From assembly GCF_024399415.1 (NCBI RefSeq), contig NZ_CP029257.1, positions 1,511,501 to 1,575,500 on the forward strand: a stretch of DNA of 64,000 nt. The letters are read 5' to 3'. Every line of letters begins with the position of its first letter. Positions within the stretch are counted from its first letter, which is position 1. The DNA is from Streptococcus oralis. Lineage in GTDB: Bacteria; Bacillota; Bacilli; Lactobacillales; Streptococcaceae. The position numbers and the translations under genes were made by a program. Below the pieces are notes generated by a model, which had not been told where the DNA came from, ran no database searches, and saw only the letters and a program-made list of their open reading frames with translations. Below, in pieces: positions 46,336-57,776 of this stretch.

Positions 46336-47263
46336 CAAATCGTTCTCCTACAGTCAGTGTCCGTCCAACTCCGTTGAGGAAGGAAGCAATGTCCATCTTG
46401 GGCTTCCCAGCTGGCTGCACTTGCTTGAGAGATAGAGCTCCTTCAGCCGCTGCAACGATTAATTGTTTCTTGCCAATAGAGAGGATCTCACCTGGAGCTC
46501 CCTGACCTTCTACTGGCAGGGCTTCATAAATCTTAAAGCGATCGCCTTTAAGGAAAGTGTGGGCAACAGGCCATGGATTCATCCCTCTGATTTGGTTAAA
46601 GAGTTGACGGTTAGTCTTATTCCAGTCCAACTTTTCTTCCTCTGGCTTGATATTTGGCGAGAAAGTGACCTGGCTTTGGTCCTGAGGCACAGGCTTAATC
46701 TCCCCAGCAATATAGGCAGGCAGGGTGTCCAAAAGCAAGTCACGACCAACAATGGCTAATTTCTCAAACAAGGTGCCGACATTGTCCTCATCAGTGATAG
46801 GAATACTGCGACGAGAAATCATATCTCCTGCATCCATTTCCTTAACCATCTCCATAATGGTCACACCAGCTTCTTCATCCCCTTGAATCAAGGCATAATG
46901 AATGGGTGCACCACCACGGTGTTTTGGAAGGAGGGAAGCGTGAACATTGACCGCAAAATCCATGCTATCAAGGAGTTTACTTGGGAGAAATTGTCCAAAA
47001 GCAGCGGTCACAATCCCATCCGCTCCTAGCTTCATAATGGCTTCCATCTCTGGACTTCCAGATAATTTTTCAGGCTGGTAGATAGGAAGGCCTGCTTCTT
47101 TGGCAGCCTGCTTGACTGGGGTTTCTTGGATGACTTTTTTACGTCCGACAGCGCGGTCTGGCTGGGTCACAACAGCTAGAATCTCGTAACTATCATCTGT
47201 CAAAAGTCCTTTTAAGACTGTCGCTGAAAAGTCGGGTGTCCCCATAAAGATTAGTTTTGTCAT
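46328..47263 (-). CDS. fmt: Methionyl-tRNA formyltransferase
   Basis: Formylates initiator Met-tRNA with 10-formyl-THF. The 311 residues have the N-terminal catalytic domain ([62 protein letters not shown]) and a C-terminal OB domain (about 205-311). Complete length. Located 12 bp after priA and overlapping rsmB. Confidence 0.97.
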   Translation of the reverse strand: MTKLIFMGTPDFSATVLKGLLTDDSYEILAVVTQPDRAVGRKKVIQETPVKQAAKEAGLPIYQPEKLSGSPEMEAIMKLGADGIVTAAFGQFLPSKLLDSMDFAVNVHASLLPKHRGGAPIHYALIQGDEEAGVTIMEMVKEMDAGDMISRRSIPITDEDNVGTLFEKLAIVGRDLLLDTLPAYIAGEIKPVPQDQSQVTFSPNIKPEEEKLDWNKTNRQLFNQIRGMNPWPVAHTFLKGDRFKIYEALPVEGQGAPGEILSIGKKQLIVAAAEGALSLKQVQPAGKPKMDIASFLNGVGRTLTVGERFGD

Positions 47264-47275
47264 TTCTTCTCCTTC

Positions 47276-49672
47276 TTATAAAAATTGCTGCGGTTCGTGG
47301 TCAATACTGAGACGAAGCTCGCTATTTTCCCGTTCTTGAGTCAAGGCCAAGACCTGATTGAGAGTTGGTCCCAGCTCAACTTCTAAACGGTATTTAATCA
47401 AAATCTGGTAATGATAAAGGTTGTGGGTACGGGCAATGGGTTTTGGCGTTGGTCCAAGGATTTTACTAGTTTCCGACAAACCTGAGCGCAAAATTCCCAT
47501 GACTTCATAGGCACGCTTGACAACCTCTTCTTCTTTCTTGTGAGAGAGGGTAATCCCAATTGTAAAATAATAAGGCGGATAGCCGAGTTGGCGCCTGATG
47601 CCCATTTCATAAGTGTAAAAGCCTTCATAGTCCTGATTCTTAGCAAAACGAATGGCATAGTGCTCCGGATTGTAAGACTGGATCAAGACCTGCCCAGCTT
47701 TTTCCGCACGGCCTGCACGGCCTGCCACCTGAGTTAAGAGTTGGAAGGTTCTCTCGGAAGAACGAAAATCAGGTAGATTCAAGGCCGTATCCGCATTGAG
47801 CACTCCAACCAAAGTCACATTTGGAAAATCCAAGCCCTTGGCAATCATCTGAGTTCCCAACAAGATATCTGCTTCCCCTTGACCAAACTGGTCAAGAAGA
47901 GCTTGGTGACTGCCTTTCCTACGGGTTGTATCCACATCCATTCGCAGAATGCAGGCCTGAGGAAAGAGTTCTGCCAGCTCATCGTAGGCTTTCTGAGTCC
48001 CCGTCCCGTAGTAGCGAATGCTGCGGCTCTGACAGTTGGGACAGACATGAGGAATACCCTTAGAAAAACCACAGTAATGGCAGTTCATGGTCTTGGTATC
48101 CATGTGGAGAGTCAGAGAAATGTCACAGTTGGGACAAGTATCCACCGTCCCACACTCCCGACACATAACAAAGCTAGAATAACCCCGACGGTTGAGCATG
48201 AGGACTACCTGCTCTTTTTTATCCAAGCGGTCTTGGATGGCTTCTAGCAAAGGGGGCGTAAAGTTTGACGTCTCATTCTGCCCGATATAGTCCCGAAAGT
48301 CAATCACTTGAACCTCAGGAATAGTGGCTAAAGGATTGGCCCGTTGGGTCAGACGTAAGTGTTGATAGACACCTTTTCCAGCACGCGCACGGCTCTCTAA
48401 GCTCGGTGTCGCTGAGCCAAGGACTAGGGCTGCTTGATTGTACTGGGCCCGTAGAATGGCGACCTCTCTAGCATGATAACGGGGATTGCTGTCTTGTTTG
48501 TAGCTAGCTTCATGTTCTTCATCGATAATCATGACACCTAGATTTTTAAGCGGAGCAAAGATAGCTGATCGAGCGCCAACGACAACTTGGGCATCGCCAC
48601 GCTCGACCTTGCGCCATTCGTCGTACTTTTCACCATTAGACAGGCCTGAGTGGAGAATAGCTACTTTCTCGCCGAAACGAGCAATGAAACGCTCTGTCAT
48701 CTGCGGAGTCAAAGAAATCTCAGGTACCAGCAAAATGGCCGTCTTACCCTTATCCAAGGCTCCTTGGATGATCTGTAAGTAAACCTCCGTTTTCCCACTT
48801 CCTGTAATCCCTTGAAGGAGGAATGGAGGCTGTTGACTGCCAATAGCACTGACAACGGCATCACGCGCCTGTCTTTGTTCTGGATTCAATTCCAAAGGTA
48901 TACTTGCTTCAATGCCTTCAAAATAAGCGGCTGAGCGTTGCACTTCCTTTTGGACTAGGGTTAGAGCGCCTTGCTCCACAAAGAAGTTGACTTGCTCGCG
49001 TGAGTAGGACTCTAACAAACGAGCCAGAGGAGCACTCTTAGGATGAGACAGCAAATAGTCTCTCAGCTCTGCTTTTTTCTTAGCACGCGCAGAAATCTCA
49101 ATCTGCTCTAGTCGAGTAGCATCAACCTCATACCAAGACTGGGTCTTGACCTTCTTTTGATCGACTGCCTGGTATTCTAAACGGAGCAAACCTTTCCTGG
49201 TCAAGCGCATCATTTCTGCCTGTTTGGCCAAATCTAGAGAAGAAAAGGCTAGCGACTCTTCTGAACCAAACAGACGCTCTCGGTCTGCCTGACTCAGACC
49301 TTCCAGAGGATAGAGAATCTTATCATAACTGGAGTTTAAAAATCCAGGCAACATGGCTTTTAGGATGGAGATTTTGTAAGAAAAGACGGACTTGCGTAAC
49401 TCCTCAGCCAGCCAGAGTTGCTCCTGAGTCAAGACAGGAGAAAAATCTAGCACTTCTGCAATCTCCTTCAAGTCCTGATCAGCCACTTCTTCATCCAACT
49501 GGGACTCCAGGCCTAGCACAATTCCTTGGATCAAACGATTGCCCTTACCGAAGGGGACATGGACCCGCATACCGACTTCCAGCATCTCTACAAATTCCTC
49601 TGGAACCTTATAACTATAGGGCTGGTCCGTCTGCATCAGGGGAACATCCACAATAATCTTTGCGATTGCCAT
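47276..49672 (-). CDS. priA: Primosomal protein N' (replication restart helicase)
   Basis: Reloads the replisome at stalled forks. The 798 residues contain the N-terminal 3'-DNA-binding domain (VDVPLMQTDQPYSYKVP), helicase motifs LLQGITGSGKTEVYL, LVPEISLTPQM, MIIDEEHEASYKQ and GSATPSLESR, the zinc module with CRECGTVDTCPNC and CHYCGFSKGIPHVCPNC, and the second RecA fold ending in GRAGRAEKAGQVLIQ. All motifs intact. Confidence 0.97.
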   Translation of the reverse strand: MAIAKIIVDVPLMQTDQPYSYKVPEEFVEMLEVGMRVHVPFGKGNRLIQGIVLGLESQLDEEVADQDLKEIAEVLDFSPVLTQEQLWLAEELRKSVFSYKISILKAMLPGFLNSSYDKILYPLEGLSQADRERLFGSEESLAFSSLDLAKQAEMMRLTRKGLLRLEYQAVDQKKVKTQSWYEVDATRLEQIEISARAKKKAELRDYLLSHPKSAPLARLLESYSREQVNFFVEQGALTLVQKEVQRSAAYFEGIEASIPLELNPEQRQARDAVVSAIGSQQPPFLLQGITGSGKTEVYLQIIQGALDKGKTAILLVPEISLTPQMTERFIARFGEKVAILHSGLSNGEKYDEWRKVERGDAQVVVGARSAIFAPLKNLGVMIIDEEHEASYKQDSNPRYHAREVAILRAQYNQAALVLGSATPSLESRARAGKGVYQHLRLTQRANPLATIPEVQVIDFRDYIGQNETSNFTPPLLEAIQDRLDKKEQVVLMLNRRGYSSFVMCRECGTVDTCPNCDISLTLHMDTKTMNCHYCGFSKGIPHVCPNCQSRSIRYYGTGTQKAYDELAELFPQACILRMDVDTTRRKGSHQALLDQFGQGEADILLGTQMIAKGLDFPNVTLVGVLNADTALNLPDFRSSERTFQLLTQVAGRAGRAEKAGQVLIQSYNPEHYAIRFAKNQDYEGFYTYEMGIRRQLGYPPYYFTIGITLSHKKEEEVVKRAYEVMGILRSGLSETSKILGPTPKPIARTHNLYHYQILIKYRLEVELGPTLNQVLALTQERENSELRLSIDHEPQQFL

Positions 49673-49737
49673 CTTCTCACCTCCTTCTTGTCAGTAAATT
49701 CTTGCAATAGAAAAAATAAGATTGAGTCCCCCCAACC

Positions 49738-50052
49738 TTAAATTTTTTCACCATCTTCTTTTTCTTTAGCGATTTGCTCTTTGATTTTCTTTTCTTCTTC
49801 TTCTTTGCGGCGTTTTTCTTCTTCGATACGGAGACGAACCGCTTCACGTTTTCCTTCTGGATCTGGGTGAATGGTTACATTTCCTGACTCGATTTCTTCC
49901 AAAGCGCGAAGAGTTGATTTTTCAGACTTAAACTCTTGAGTAGCTGGCGCACCTGCTTCTAGTTCGTGGGCACGCTTTGCTTCCAAGATTACGAGTGAAT
50001 ATTTTGATGGCACCTTGTCTAGCAAGGTATCAATAGAGGGTTTTAACATCAT
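49738..50052 (-). CDS. rpoZ: RNA polymerase omega subunit
   Basis: Small RNAP subunit that helps assembly of beta'. The 104 residues start [20 protein letters not shown] and include [14 protein letters not shown], the omega signature. The C-terminal half is a charged, Glu/Lys-rich helix ([20 protein letters not shown]), as in other streptococci. It follows gmk by 24 bp on the same strand; gmk-rpoZ-priA is a conserved order. Confidence 0.95.
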   Translation of the reverse strand: MMLKPSIDTLLDKVPSKYSLVILEAKRAHELEAGAPATQEFKSEKSTLRALEEIESGNVTIHPDPEGKREAVRLRIEEEKRRKEEEEKKIKEQIAKEKEDGEKI

Positions 50053-50076
50053 TTGCTTGTACCTGTTTCCTATAGT

Positions 50077-50769
<693 letters not shown>

Positions 50770-50886
50770 TTATCCTTCTACAGTCTTTCTATCTAGTGTA
50801 ACAAAAAAGCAGTAATATTTCAACTGCTCTTTCTTATTTATTTAGCATAAAATAGCATTAAAAAAAGGAATAACATATAAAAAGAC

Positions 50887-50915
50887 TTGCTATTTTATTC
50901 TATTTAAGAGATAAT
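50887..50915 (+). promoter_or_regulatory. Promoter of the Jag_N/DUF4839 gene
   Basis: TTGCTA at 50887-50892 and GATAAT at 50910-50915 are separated by 17 bp, 30 bp upstream of the ATG at 50946 with its AAAAAGGAGA site. Confidence 0.6.
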
Positions 50916-50945
50916 TGTAATAATAATATTAAAAAGGAGATTTTT

Positions 50946-51779
50946 ATGGGAGTTTATAAAGGAAAGTCTGTTGACGAGGCAATTGAAAATGGTTTATTAG
51001 ATTTAAACCTCAAAAAAGAAGATGTTCATATACATGTTATCGAAAAAGGCCAAAATGGAATCTTTGGTTTTTTTGAAAAAGAAGCTGAGGTAGAAATAAC
51101 ACCTTTAACTGAGAAGGAACTCAAATTAAAGAAATTAGCTCCATATTTGAGTGCCGGAGGTTTTGTTATTTTAATTTTATTTTTTATCTTAATTGGAGTA
51201 ATCCAAAATAACAAATCTAATTCGTCTACTTCTTTGCCTTCGTCTACAAATCCTAGTTCGGTTACAGAAAAATCTACTGAAATATCAAGTAAACCTTCAT
51301 CTACCTCTAAAGAATCCTCAACAAGTTCAAGTAGCCAATCTAGTTCAACTAGTTCATCATCTGGCTCAGTTGAAAATTCATCAAGTACAACTACTTCATC
51401 TCAATCTACAGTTATTACAGTAGAAAATAATTCTGAGTTTAAAGAACTTCTACAAACCGAAAACACAGACAAAATAACAGAATTTATACAAAAATATAAA
51501 GGTCAGACAATTGAATTTGATGGGAATTTTGCTGATTTGGCTAAGGTGAAGTCAAAGTATGATATTCTTATTCATTCTGGAGATTATCATCCTGATGAAG
51601 CAACTGGACCTAATTTTAAGTTTATTGAAATTAGCCTTATTTCTAACCCTGTTTTCAAACCATTCAATGGTGAAAATATCAGAAAAGGACAAAATGTTCA
51701 TATAAAGGCCAAAGTTGGAGCCTATAACGCCACACAAGATTTAATTTACCTATCTCCAATTGAGGTCTCACCTAGATAA
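50946..51779 (+). CDS. Jag_N-domain membrane protein with a C-terminal DUF4839-like domain
   Basis: 277 residues in an unusual order. Residues 1-55 (VYKGKSVDEAIENGL, VIEKGQNGIFGFFEKEAEVEI) match the Jag N-terminal domain of KhpB/EloR-type RNA-binding proteins. One membrane segment lies near 73-93 (FVILILFFILIGVI), then a long Ser/Thr-rich linker (about 97-160), then a domain (about 163-277; FKELLQTENTDKI, YKGQTIEFDGNFADL, YDILIHSGDY, GPNFKFIEI, RKGQNVHIKAKVGAYN) resembling DUF4839. The gene is AT-rich and alone on its strand. The linker and far domain are probably extracellular, with Jag_N in the cytoplasm. Confidence 0.7.
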   Translation: MGVYKGKSVDEAIENGLLDLNLKKEDVHIHVIEKGQNGIFGFFEKEAEVEITPLTEKELKLKKLAPYLSAGGFVILILFFILIGVIQNNKSNSSTSLPSSTNPSSVTEKSTEISSKPSSTSKESSTSSSSQSSSTSSSSGSVENSSSTTTSSQSTVITVENNSEFKELLQTENTDKITEFIQKYKGQTIEFDGNFADLAKVKSKYDILIHSGDYHPDEATGPNFKFIEISLISNPVFKPFNGENIRKGQNVHIKAKVGAYNATQDLIYLSPIEVSPR

Positions 51780-51810
51780 ATAATTAATATCTCTTGTTTA
51801 GTTAATAATT

Positions 51811-51850
51811 AAAAAACTGAAATCAGATAAAAATCTGACTTCAGTTTTTT
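51811..51850. terminator. Bidirectional terminator between the DUF4839 gene and rny
   Basis: AAAACTGAAATCAGAT pairs with ATCTGACTTCAGTTTT (one mismatch), with T runs on both strands between the convergent genes. Confidence 0.88.
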
Positions 51851-53462
51851 ATTTAGCATAATCTACTGCACGAAGTTCGCGGATCACGGTTACCTTGATA
51901 TTTCCTGGGTAATCGAGATTATTTTCAATTTTCTCACGAACTTTGTGAGCCAAGATTGTGACTTTGTCGTCTTTGATTTGTCCTGGATTTACCATGATAC
52001 GGATTTCACGTCCTGCTTGAAGGGCAAAGCTATTTTGCACCCCTTCAAAGCCATTGGCGATTTCTTCCAAATCATGGAGGCGCTTGATATAGCTTTCAAG
52101 AGATTCACTACGAGCACCTGGACGCGCTGCACTCAAGGCATCTGCTGCAGCAACGATCACTGCAATAACGCTTTCAGCTTCCACATCACCGTGGTGGCTA
52201 GCAATGGTATTCACCACAACTGGGTGTTCCTTGTACTTACGAGCCAACTCCGTACCAATCTCAACGTGGCTACCTTCAACCTCGCGGTCAATAGCTTTCC
52301 CGATGTCATGAAGGAATCCAGCACGACGGGCAAGAGCTGCATTTTCACCAAGTTCACTAGCGATGATACCAGATAACTTAGCAACCTCAATCGAATGACG
52401 CAAGACATTTTGTCCATAAGAAGTACGGAACTGCAAACGTCCCATGATCTTCATCAAGTCTGGATGGAGGTTTGGCGCACCAATCTCATAGGCAGCAGCC
52501 TCCCCGTATTCACGGATTTTATTGTCAATCTCTTGACGGTTCTTCTCCACCAACTCCTCAATACGAGCTGGGTGGATGCGGCCATCCTTGAGCAACATTT
52601 CCATGGTCATACGAGCAATTTCACGACGAATCGGATCAAATCCTGACAAGGTTACCACTTCCGGTGTATCGTCGATAATCACATCAACCCCTGTCAAACT
52701 TTCAAAGGTACGAATATTGCGACCTTCACGACCGATAATGCGTCCTTTCATGGTATCATCTGGTAGGTGAACTGTCGAGTTTGTTGACTCTGCTACATAG
52801 TCACCAGCGATACGCTGCATAGCCTGAACCAAGATATCTTTCGCAATCTTGTCTGAACGTTCCTTGACTTCTTGCTCTGCCTCACGAATGCGGCTAGCAA
52901 TTTCCTTGGTCAAGTTTTCCTCTGTCTGAGCCAAGATAATATCTCGAGCCTCAGTTTGGGAAAGCGAGCCGATACGTTCAAGTTCAGCTTCTTTTTGTCT
53001 TTCGACTTCCTCTAATTGCTCTTCACGTGCATCAAGGTTTTTTGCTCTATCAGAAATACTTTGTTCTTTTTGTTCAAGTGTTTTTTCTTTGTTCGTCAAA
53101 TTGTCGTCCTTACGGTCAAGGCTCGTAGCTCTCTCCGTCAAACGACTTTCAATTTGCTTGAGCTCCTGACGTTCTGACTTAAATTCAGCGTCCACTTCTT
53201 CACGGTATTTTCTGGCTTCCTCTTTGGCCTCCAATAGTGCTTCTTTTTTAAGAGACTTGCTTTCGCTCTTGGCTTCATTTAGTAATAAATCCGCTTCGCG
53301 CTCAGCTTGTCCTCGTAAATTAGTTGCTTCTTGTTCAGCATTTAGAAGCATCAACTCTGCAGCCTCTTGAGATGATTTCATCTTAGCTGAGATGCTGACA
53401 TATCCAATGACTAAACCAATGATGACGGCAAAAACAGCAATCGCAAGTGTCATGATTTCCAT
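51849..53462 (-). CDS. rny: Ribonuclease Y
   Basis: Membrane-anchored endoribonuclease that starts mRNA decay. The 537 residues show an N-terminal membrane helix ([19 protein letters not shown]), a long coiled coil (about 30-190, rich in Glu/Lys/Arg), a KH domain ([16 protein letters not shown]) and an HD domain ([26 protein letters not shown]). Full length. It is the partner of PNPase, also in this window, in RNA turnover. Confidence 0.97.
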   Translation of the reverse strand: MEIMTLAIAVFAVIIGLVIGYVSISAKMKSSQEAAELMLLNAEQEATNLRGQAEREADLLLNEAKSESKSLKKEALLEAKEEARKYREEVDAEFKSERQELKQIESRLTERATSLDRKDDNLTNKEKTLEQKEQSISDRAKNLDAREEQLEEVERQKEAELERIGSLSQTEARDIILAQTEENLTKEIASRIREAEQEVKERSDKIAKDILVQAMQRIAGDYVAESTNSTVHLPDDTMKGRIIGREGRNIRTFESLTGVDVIIDDTPEVVTLSGFDPIRREIARMTMEMLLKDGRIHPARIEELVEKNRQEIDNKIREYGEAAAYEIGAPNLHPDLMKIMGRLQFRTSYGQNVLRHSIEVAKLSGIIASELGENAALARRAGFLHDIGKAIDREVEGSHVEIGTELARKYKEHPVVVNTIASHHGDVEAESVIAVIVAAADALSAARPGARSESLESYIKRLHDLEEIANGFEGVQNSFALQAGREIRIMVNPGQIKDDKVTILAHKVREKIENNLDYPGNIKVTVIRELRAVDYAK

Positions 53463-53643
53463 GTTTTTACCTCATTAAATTTGTTTATCGAATGACATAC
53501 ATTCCTTAATATTCTATCATAAAAAACCGATTTTCACAAACCCAAATTGAAGAGTTTTGTGTGAATTTTAGAAGAAAGTTCTGAAATCACCAAACAAACT
53601 TTCTAGCTCTTAAAAATGACATTTTCATTAAAACATACAATAG

Positions 53644-53668
53644 AAAAAGCCTACCTTTCAGTAGACTT
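53644..53668 (-). terminator. Probable terminator at the tmcAL stop
   Basis: On the minus strand AAGTCTAC, starting inside the stop codon, pairs with GTAGGCTT and is followed by TTTTC. Confidence 0.65.
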
Positions 53669-54764
53669 AGTTTGATTCTATTCTAATCGGCACTCTTCCA
53701 AAATTCTGCTCTGCAATACTTGGCTGTCCTAGTTGGTAAATCTGGTCTGCCTTTTGAGTCATAGCATCCCAGGGTTCTTTACCAATTCGGCTGACTAGAT
53801 GGACCTGTTCTTTCAGAGACTTGAGGTGTTGTCTGCCTTTTTCGGTAAAACCAAGAACACGGATACCTTCTGGCAAGTCGCTTTCTCTGGCCTGTACCAA
53901 AATATAGGTCAAGAGGCGTCTGACACGCGCCTTGGTATAACGCTTGGTCGCAACTACCTCAATCAATTCATCCAGAAACTGGGCTGTTTTGATAGCTTCC
54001 TTGATGCGCACCGCCATTTCTTGATTGACCTGATAGATCGTTGTTAGGTCTGGATTTGACAAGATTTGATAGCGGAGCAAGGGAAAATAGTCATCCCAAC
54101 TCACCTTACTGGCCTGCTCAAAGAGAGCAACAGAAGGCATAAAGCGTTCTAAGAAATCTTGGTCTGATTGATGCTGACGGAGAGCTGTTGCCGAGGCAAA
54201 GTCAACATCCTTATCCACAGAATGATAACCAGCCCCCTGACGCTGAATCGGATGGAGTTTGATTCTACGTCCCGCAACCGCCTTGGCATAGGCCAAAGCT
54301 AGAACATGATTGGGTGTATTGCCTGAAAAATCAAGACCTGCAAATTCCTTCCACATGGCTTGGGTTTTCTGAGGATAGGAAAGGGAATCAGGCAGATTTT
54401 CCACAAATTTCTCCATCTCAGTACCTTGCTCTGTGTATAAGTCAGATATCTTTTGATAATCCAGAACTTCCTCTGTCCCGAAAGCTAGGGTATCAATGCC
54501 TAAGCGAGCCAAGATATCCACAGCTCCTTGGCCAAAGAAATCTGCCGCCTGAACACTAACTAAAAAGGGCAATTCCACTACCAGATCCGCTCCATTTTCC
54601 AGCGCCATCTGAGCCCGTGTCCACTTGTCCACGATAGCAGGCTCCCCTCTCTGCATGAAATTCCCAGACATGGCAATGATTTTCAGTCCCTTCGCCTGCT
54701 CAAGCAAGTATTTGTGCCCATTATGGAAAGGATTGAACTCCGCGATAATACCTGTGATGGTCAT
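53667..54764 (-). CDS. tmcAL: tRNA(Met) cytidine acetate ligase
   Basis: YlbM family. Makes N4-acetylcytidine at the wobble position of elongator tRNA-Met from acetate and ATP. The 365 residues begin with [19 protein letters not shown], a nucleotidyltransferase HIGH-type motif, then [17 protein letters not shown] and [17 protein letters not shown], all typical for TmcAL. It is the last gene of the yqeG-to-tmcAL run, 9 bp after the methyltransferase gene. Confidence 0.93.
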   Translation of the reverse strand: MTITGIIAEFNPFHNGHKYLLEQAKGLKIIAMSGNFMQRGEPAIVDKWTRAQMALENGADLVVELPFLVSVQAADFFGQGAVDILARLGIDTLAFGTEEVLDYQKISDLYTEQGTEMEKFVENLPDSLSYPQKTQAMWKEFAGLDFSGNTPNHVLALAYAKAVAGRRIKLHPIQRQGAGYHSVDKDVDFASATALRQHQSDQDFLERFMPSVALFEQASKVSWDDYFPLLRYQILSNPDLTTIYQVNQEMAVRIKEAIKTAQFLDELIEVVATKRYTKARVRRLLTYILVQARESDLPEGIRVLGFTEKGRQHLKSLKEQVHLVSRIGKEPWDAMTQKADQIYQLGQPSIAEQNFGRVPIRIESN

Positions 54765-54773
54765 GATGTTCTC

Positions 54774-55514
54774 CTACTTCTGCGCGACAAAAAACCAACG
54801 GGTAGTGGTTTCTGTTGGTTCCTTGTCCTCAAAGTCCGCATAGAGTTTGAAGGACTTGAAACCGGCCTGTTCCAGCAAAATATCATAGGTCAAGACCTCA
54901 TAGGTCCGCTCCTCATGCACTTCATCGTGGCGACTAAAGGAACCGTCAGCCTCCTTGATAAAGAAAGTCAACTCATGCACGATGGAGTGAGGCGCCACAT
55001 CCTCATAGGTGTCCCAAAGCATGGCAAAATCTTCCGCATTTTCATGGTAAGAATAGCCTGGAAAAACTTCATCTGTCTGGTAGGTCGAATGCACATCAAA
55101 GATAAATACTCCATCTTCGTTGAGGGTATTATACACTTCCTTAAAGACATCCCCTACTTCCACCTCATCCTGCATGTAGCAAATAGAGTCCGAATAGCAG
55201 GTCACGAAGTCGTATTTACCTGCCTTGGACAAATCTAGCATATTGCCTTCAATAAAATCAATCTTTTGCTTGGCTGAAGCCGCTCTCTTCTCCGCAATCT
55301 TCAGCATATCCGCACTTAAGTCCAGTCCAGTTACCTCAAAACCAGCCTGAGAAAAGCGAACGGACTGGATGCCAGTCCCACAAGCCAGCTCCAAAAGTTT
55401 CTTTCTCTCCTTAGTCTTAGGCAAATGACGGAGAGAAAAATCCATCCATTTATCGTATAAACTATCATCCATCACAGCATCATAAACAGCCGCAAAGGTT
55501 TCGTATGTAGCCAT
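54774..55514 (-). CDS. Class I SAM-dependent methyltransferase (YqeM-like)
   Basis: 246 residues with a classical SAM-binding core: LLELACGTGIQSVRF (motif I), VTGLDLSADML, FIEGNMLDLS and FDFVTCYSDSICYM-like post motifs. In Firmicutes a methyltransferase (YqeM) occupies the same position after rsfS in the nadD-yqeK-rsfS operon, and this gene keeps that order. The substrate is unknown; a translation-related target is only inferred from the neighbours. Confidence 0.82.
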   Translation of the reverse strand: MATYETFAAVYDAVMDDSLYDKWMDFSLRHLPKTKERKKLLELACGTGIQSVRFSQAGFEVTGLDLSADMLKIAEKRAASAKQKIDFIEGNMLDLSKAGKYDFVTCYSDSICYMQDEVEVGDVFKEVYNTLNEDGVFIFDVHSTYQTDEVFPGYSYHENAEDFAMLWDTYEDVAPHSIVHELTFFIKEADGSFSRHDEVHEERTYEVLTYDILLEQAGFKSFKLYADFEDKEPTETTTRWFFVAQK

Positions 55515-55623
55515 AAATCAAGATACAAAGAGCTCCGTGGCAAACACCACTAGCTCTCACCTTTCCATCAATTTCTTTTAAAATAAGCAAAGAAACCCAG
55601 TTGACTGCAACTGAGTTCATCTC

Positions 55624-55977
<354 letters not shown>

Positions 55978-56571
55978 TTAGTCCTCTTTCAAATAGTGCA
56001 CAAAGGCGTTATAGGTTTCCAGGGTTTGGGGATAGATGGGGAATCCCTGATGAGCTAAATGCTCCACAGTTCGTGCCGTTTCGTAAGCCACTGCCTTATT
56101 AAGTGACAAACTTGCAATTTCACGCGCCTGGTCCACTCCTGGAAAGGCACGATTGTGCTCGATGTAGTCTGCTACATAGATGACCTTGTCTAGATCGGTC
56201 ATCTGACCAGCTCCGACTGTATGGATTTCAATAGCTCGCAGGATTTCTGGATCATGCAAATCCAAATCTTCCTGAATCTTATAGATGCCAACCATGCCAT
56301 GCCAGACATTATTGCCCCAATTTTTGAGGTCAGGATCTAGCCGGTAACGGTCAATCAAGTCTAGAAATTCCTGATCTGACAGCTTTTTAGCATAATCATG
56401 AAGAAGGCCTGCTAGACCCGCTTTCTCGGTATCGACTCCAAATCTCTCCGCTAACTCTATGGCTGCACGCTCCACCCCCAAACAATGGGTTAACCGTTTT
56501 TCAGGTAGAAGCTCTGCCATTTTTTCCAACAAAGCCTCTCGGGAGCAGTTGATATAGTCTTGGTAGGCCAT
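55978..56571 (-). CDS. yqeK: YqeK-type HD phosphohydrolase
   Basis: Bis(5'-nucleosyl)-tetraphosphatase (symmetrical) of the YqeK family, degrading Ap4A. The 197 residues carry the HD signature: [47 protein letters not shown] and [12 protein letters not shown]. Its start overlaps the nadD stop (TGATG), as in other Firmicutes, where NadD and YqeK are sometimes fused. Confidence 0.94.
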   Translation of the reverse strand: MAYQDYINCSREALLEKMAELLPEKRLTHCLGVERAAIELAERFGVDTEKAGLAGLLHDYAKKLSDQEFLDLIDRYRLDPDLKNWGNNVWHGMVGIYKIQEDLDLHDPEILRAIEIHTVGAGQMTDLDKVIYVADYIEHNRAFPGVDQAREIASLSLNKAVAYETARTVEHLAHQGFPIYPQTLETYNAFVHYLKED

Positions 56572-57200
56572 CAGTAGAGCCCCTCCTTCTCGATGTAGTC
56601 TAACACTGGCTGAGGTAGGAGAAAGTTAGGTTTCCGACCTTGGGCAATGAAGTCACGCACCATGCTGGACGAGATGTCCATGAGAGGCACATCCACCCAG
56701 ATAACTGGATAGGAAGTCCCTGCCTTGTAGCGTGGGCGCTGAACCCCAACAAACTGAACCATGTCGACCAGCTCATCAATTCGGTACCATTTAGGCAGAT
56801 AGTCCACCATATCAGCCCCGATAATGAAGTAATAATCCGTATCTGGATGTTGCTCTGTCAAAATCTTCATAGTGTCGTAGGTGTAAGAAATGCCCTTGCG
56901 CTCCAGCTCAATAGTTTCAATGGCTAAGCCTTCAATCCCCTCAATCGCCAACTCAAGCATCTTGAGCCGATGGTGCTCGGGAATGGTTTCCTTTTTATCT
57001 ACATGAGGTGGTTGGTATTCAGGCATAAGCAGGACCTGGTCCAGTCCTAACTGTTGTCGTACTTGGTCCGCCACAACAAGATGGGCATGGTGAACAGGGT
57101 TAAAATTTCCCCCTAAAATCCCGACTTGTTTGCGTTTTTTCTCCTTGATTTCTGGCTCCAACTCTACCTTGGTAAAGGGAGTCAATAATTCAATTGCCAT
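56571..57200 (-). CDS. nadD: Nicotinate-mononucleotide adenylyltransferase
   Basis: Forms deamido-NAD from NaMN and ATP. The 209 residues contain [19 protein letters not shown] (GxFxPxHxxH nucleotidyltransferase motif), [28 protein letters not shown] and the [10 protein letters not shown] signature. Complete. Confidence 0.96.
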   Translation of the reverse strand: MAIELLTPFTKVELEPEIKEKKRKQVGILGGNFNPVHHAHLVVADQVRQQLGLDQVLLMPEYQPPHVDKKETIPEHHRLKMLELAIEGIEGLAIETIELERKGISYTYDTMKILTEQHPDTDYYFIIGADMVDYLPKWYRIDELVDMVQFVGVQRPRYKAGTSYPVIWVDVPLMDISSSMVRDFIAQGRKPNFLLPQPVLDYIEKEGLY

Positions 57201-57251
57201 AGGCTCGTCTTCCTTTAATTCTCTGTAAAAACAGTTTCTTGGAGTAGGGTT

Positions 57252-57563
57252 TTAGATTTCTTTAACTTTTTTAGAAATCTTGCGATTTTCTTTCTTGCTT
57301 GATTGTTTAAACAAAATCAAGATGCGTCCGATTTTTTGGACAGTATCCACACCGATTTCTTCTTCCAAGATTTCAGCTACTTCGTGGATGTTTTCATCTG
57401 TGTTTTGTAAGAGCGTGACTTTAATCAATTCACGGGCATCAAGAGCTTGGCGAACGCTGGTTTTGATTTGGTCGTTAAGTCCATTTTTCCCGATTTGGAT
57501 GATGGGTTTGAGGGTGTGTGCCTGACTGTTGAGGAAGGCACGTTGTTTTGATGTTAATGACAT
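57252..57563 (-). CDS. yhbY: Ribosome assembly RNA-binding protein YhbY
   Basis: CRM-domain protein that associates with pre-50S particles. The 103 residues have SLTSKQRAFLNSQAHTLKPI, the conserved loop QIGKNGLNDQIKTSV (GxxG) and IGRILILFK near the end. It lies between yqeH and nadD, as in Bacillus, and structured element B lies just upstream. Confidence 0.95.
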   Translation of the reverse strand: MSLTSKQRAFLNSQAHTLKPIIQIGKNGLNDQIKTSVRQALDARELIKVTLLQNTDENIHEVAEILEEEIGVDTVQKIGRILILFKQSSKKENRKISKKVKEI

Positions 57564-57587
57564 AATTTCTTAAAAAGAGTTTCTTTT

Positions 57588-57722
57588 AATACTTTTCTGA
57601 AGTGGTGACGGACGTCAGCAAAGTCCTTCGGACTTTCATGACTAAAATTTGAGCCTAAGGTCTCAAATTTTCCGCAGTTGGTACAACTCCTTGTACCAAC
57701 TGACACCACGGCGAAAAGTATT
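57588..57722 (-). repeat. Structured intergenic element, copy B (135 bp)
   Basis: Ends inverted: AATACTTTTC..GTGGTG at 57588-57607 and CACCAC..GAAAAGTATT up to 57722. Read on the minus strand: hairpin 1 (CAGTTGGTACAA against TTGTACCAACTG), linker CGGAAA, hairpin 2 (AAATTTGAG, loop ACCTTAGG, CTCAAATTT), hairpin 3 (GAAAGTCC-GAA-GGACTTT) and the CGTCCGTCA box. It lies inside the yqeG-yqeH-yhbY-nadD gene run, so it is probably part of that mRNA. Confidence 0.8.
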
Positions 57723-57776
57723 CGTTATGGGCTCGCAGAGCTCGCCCTAATCCAGACAACTCTTTCCTTTCTGTGT

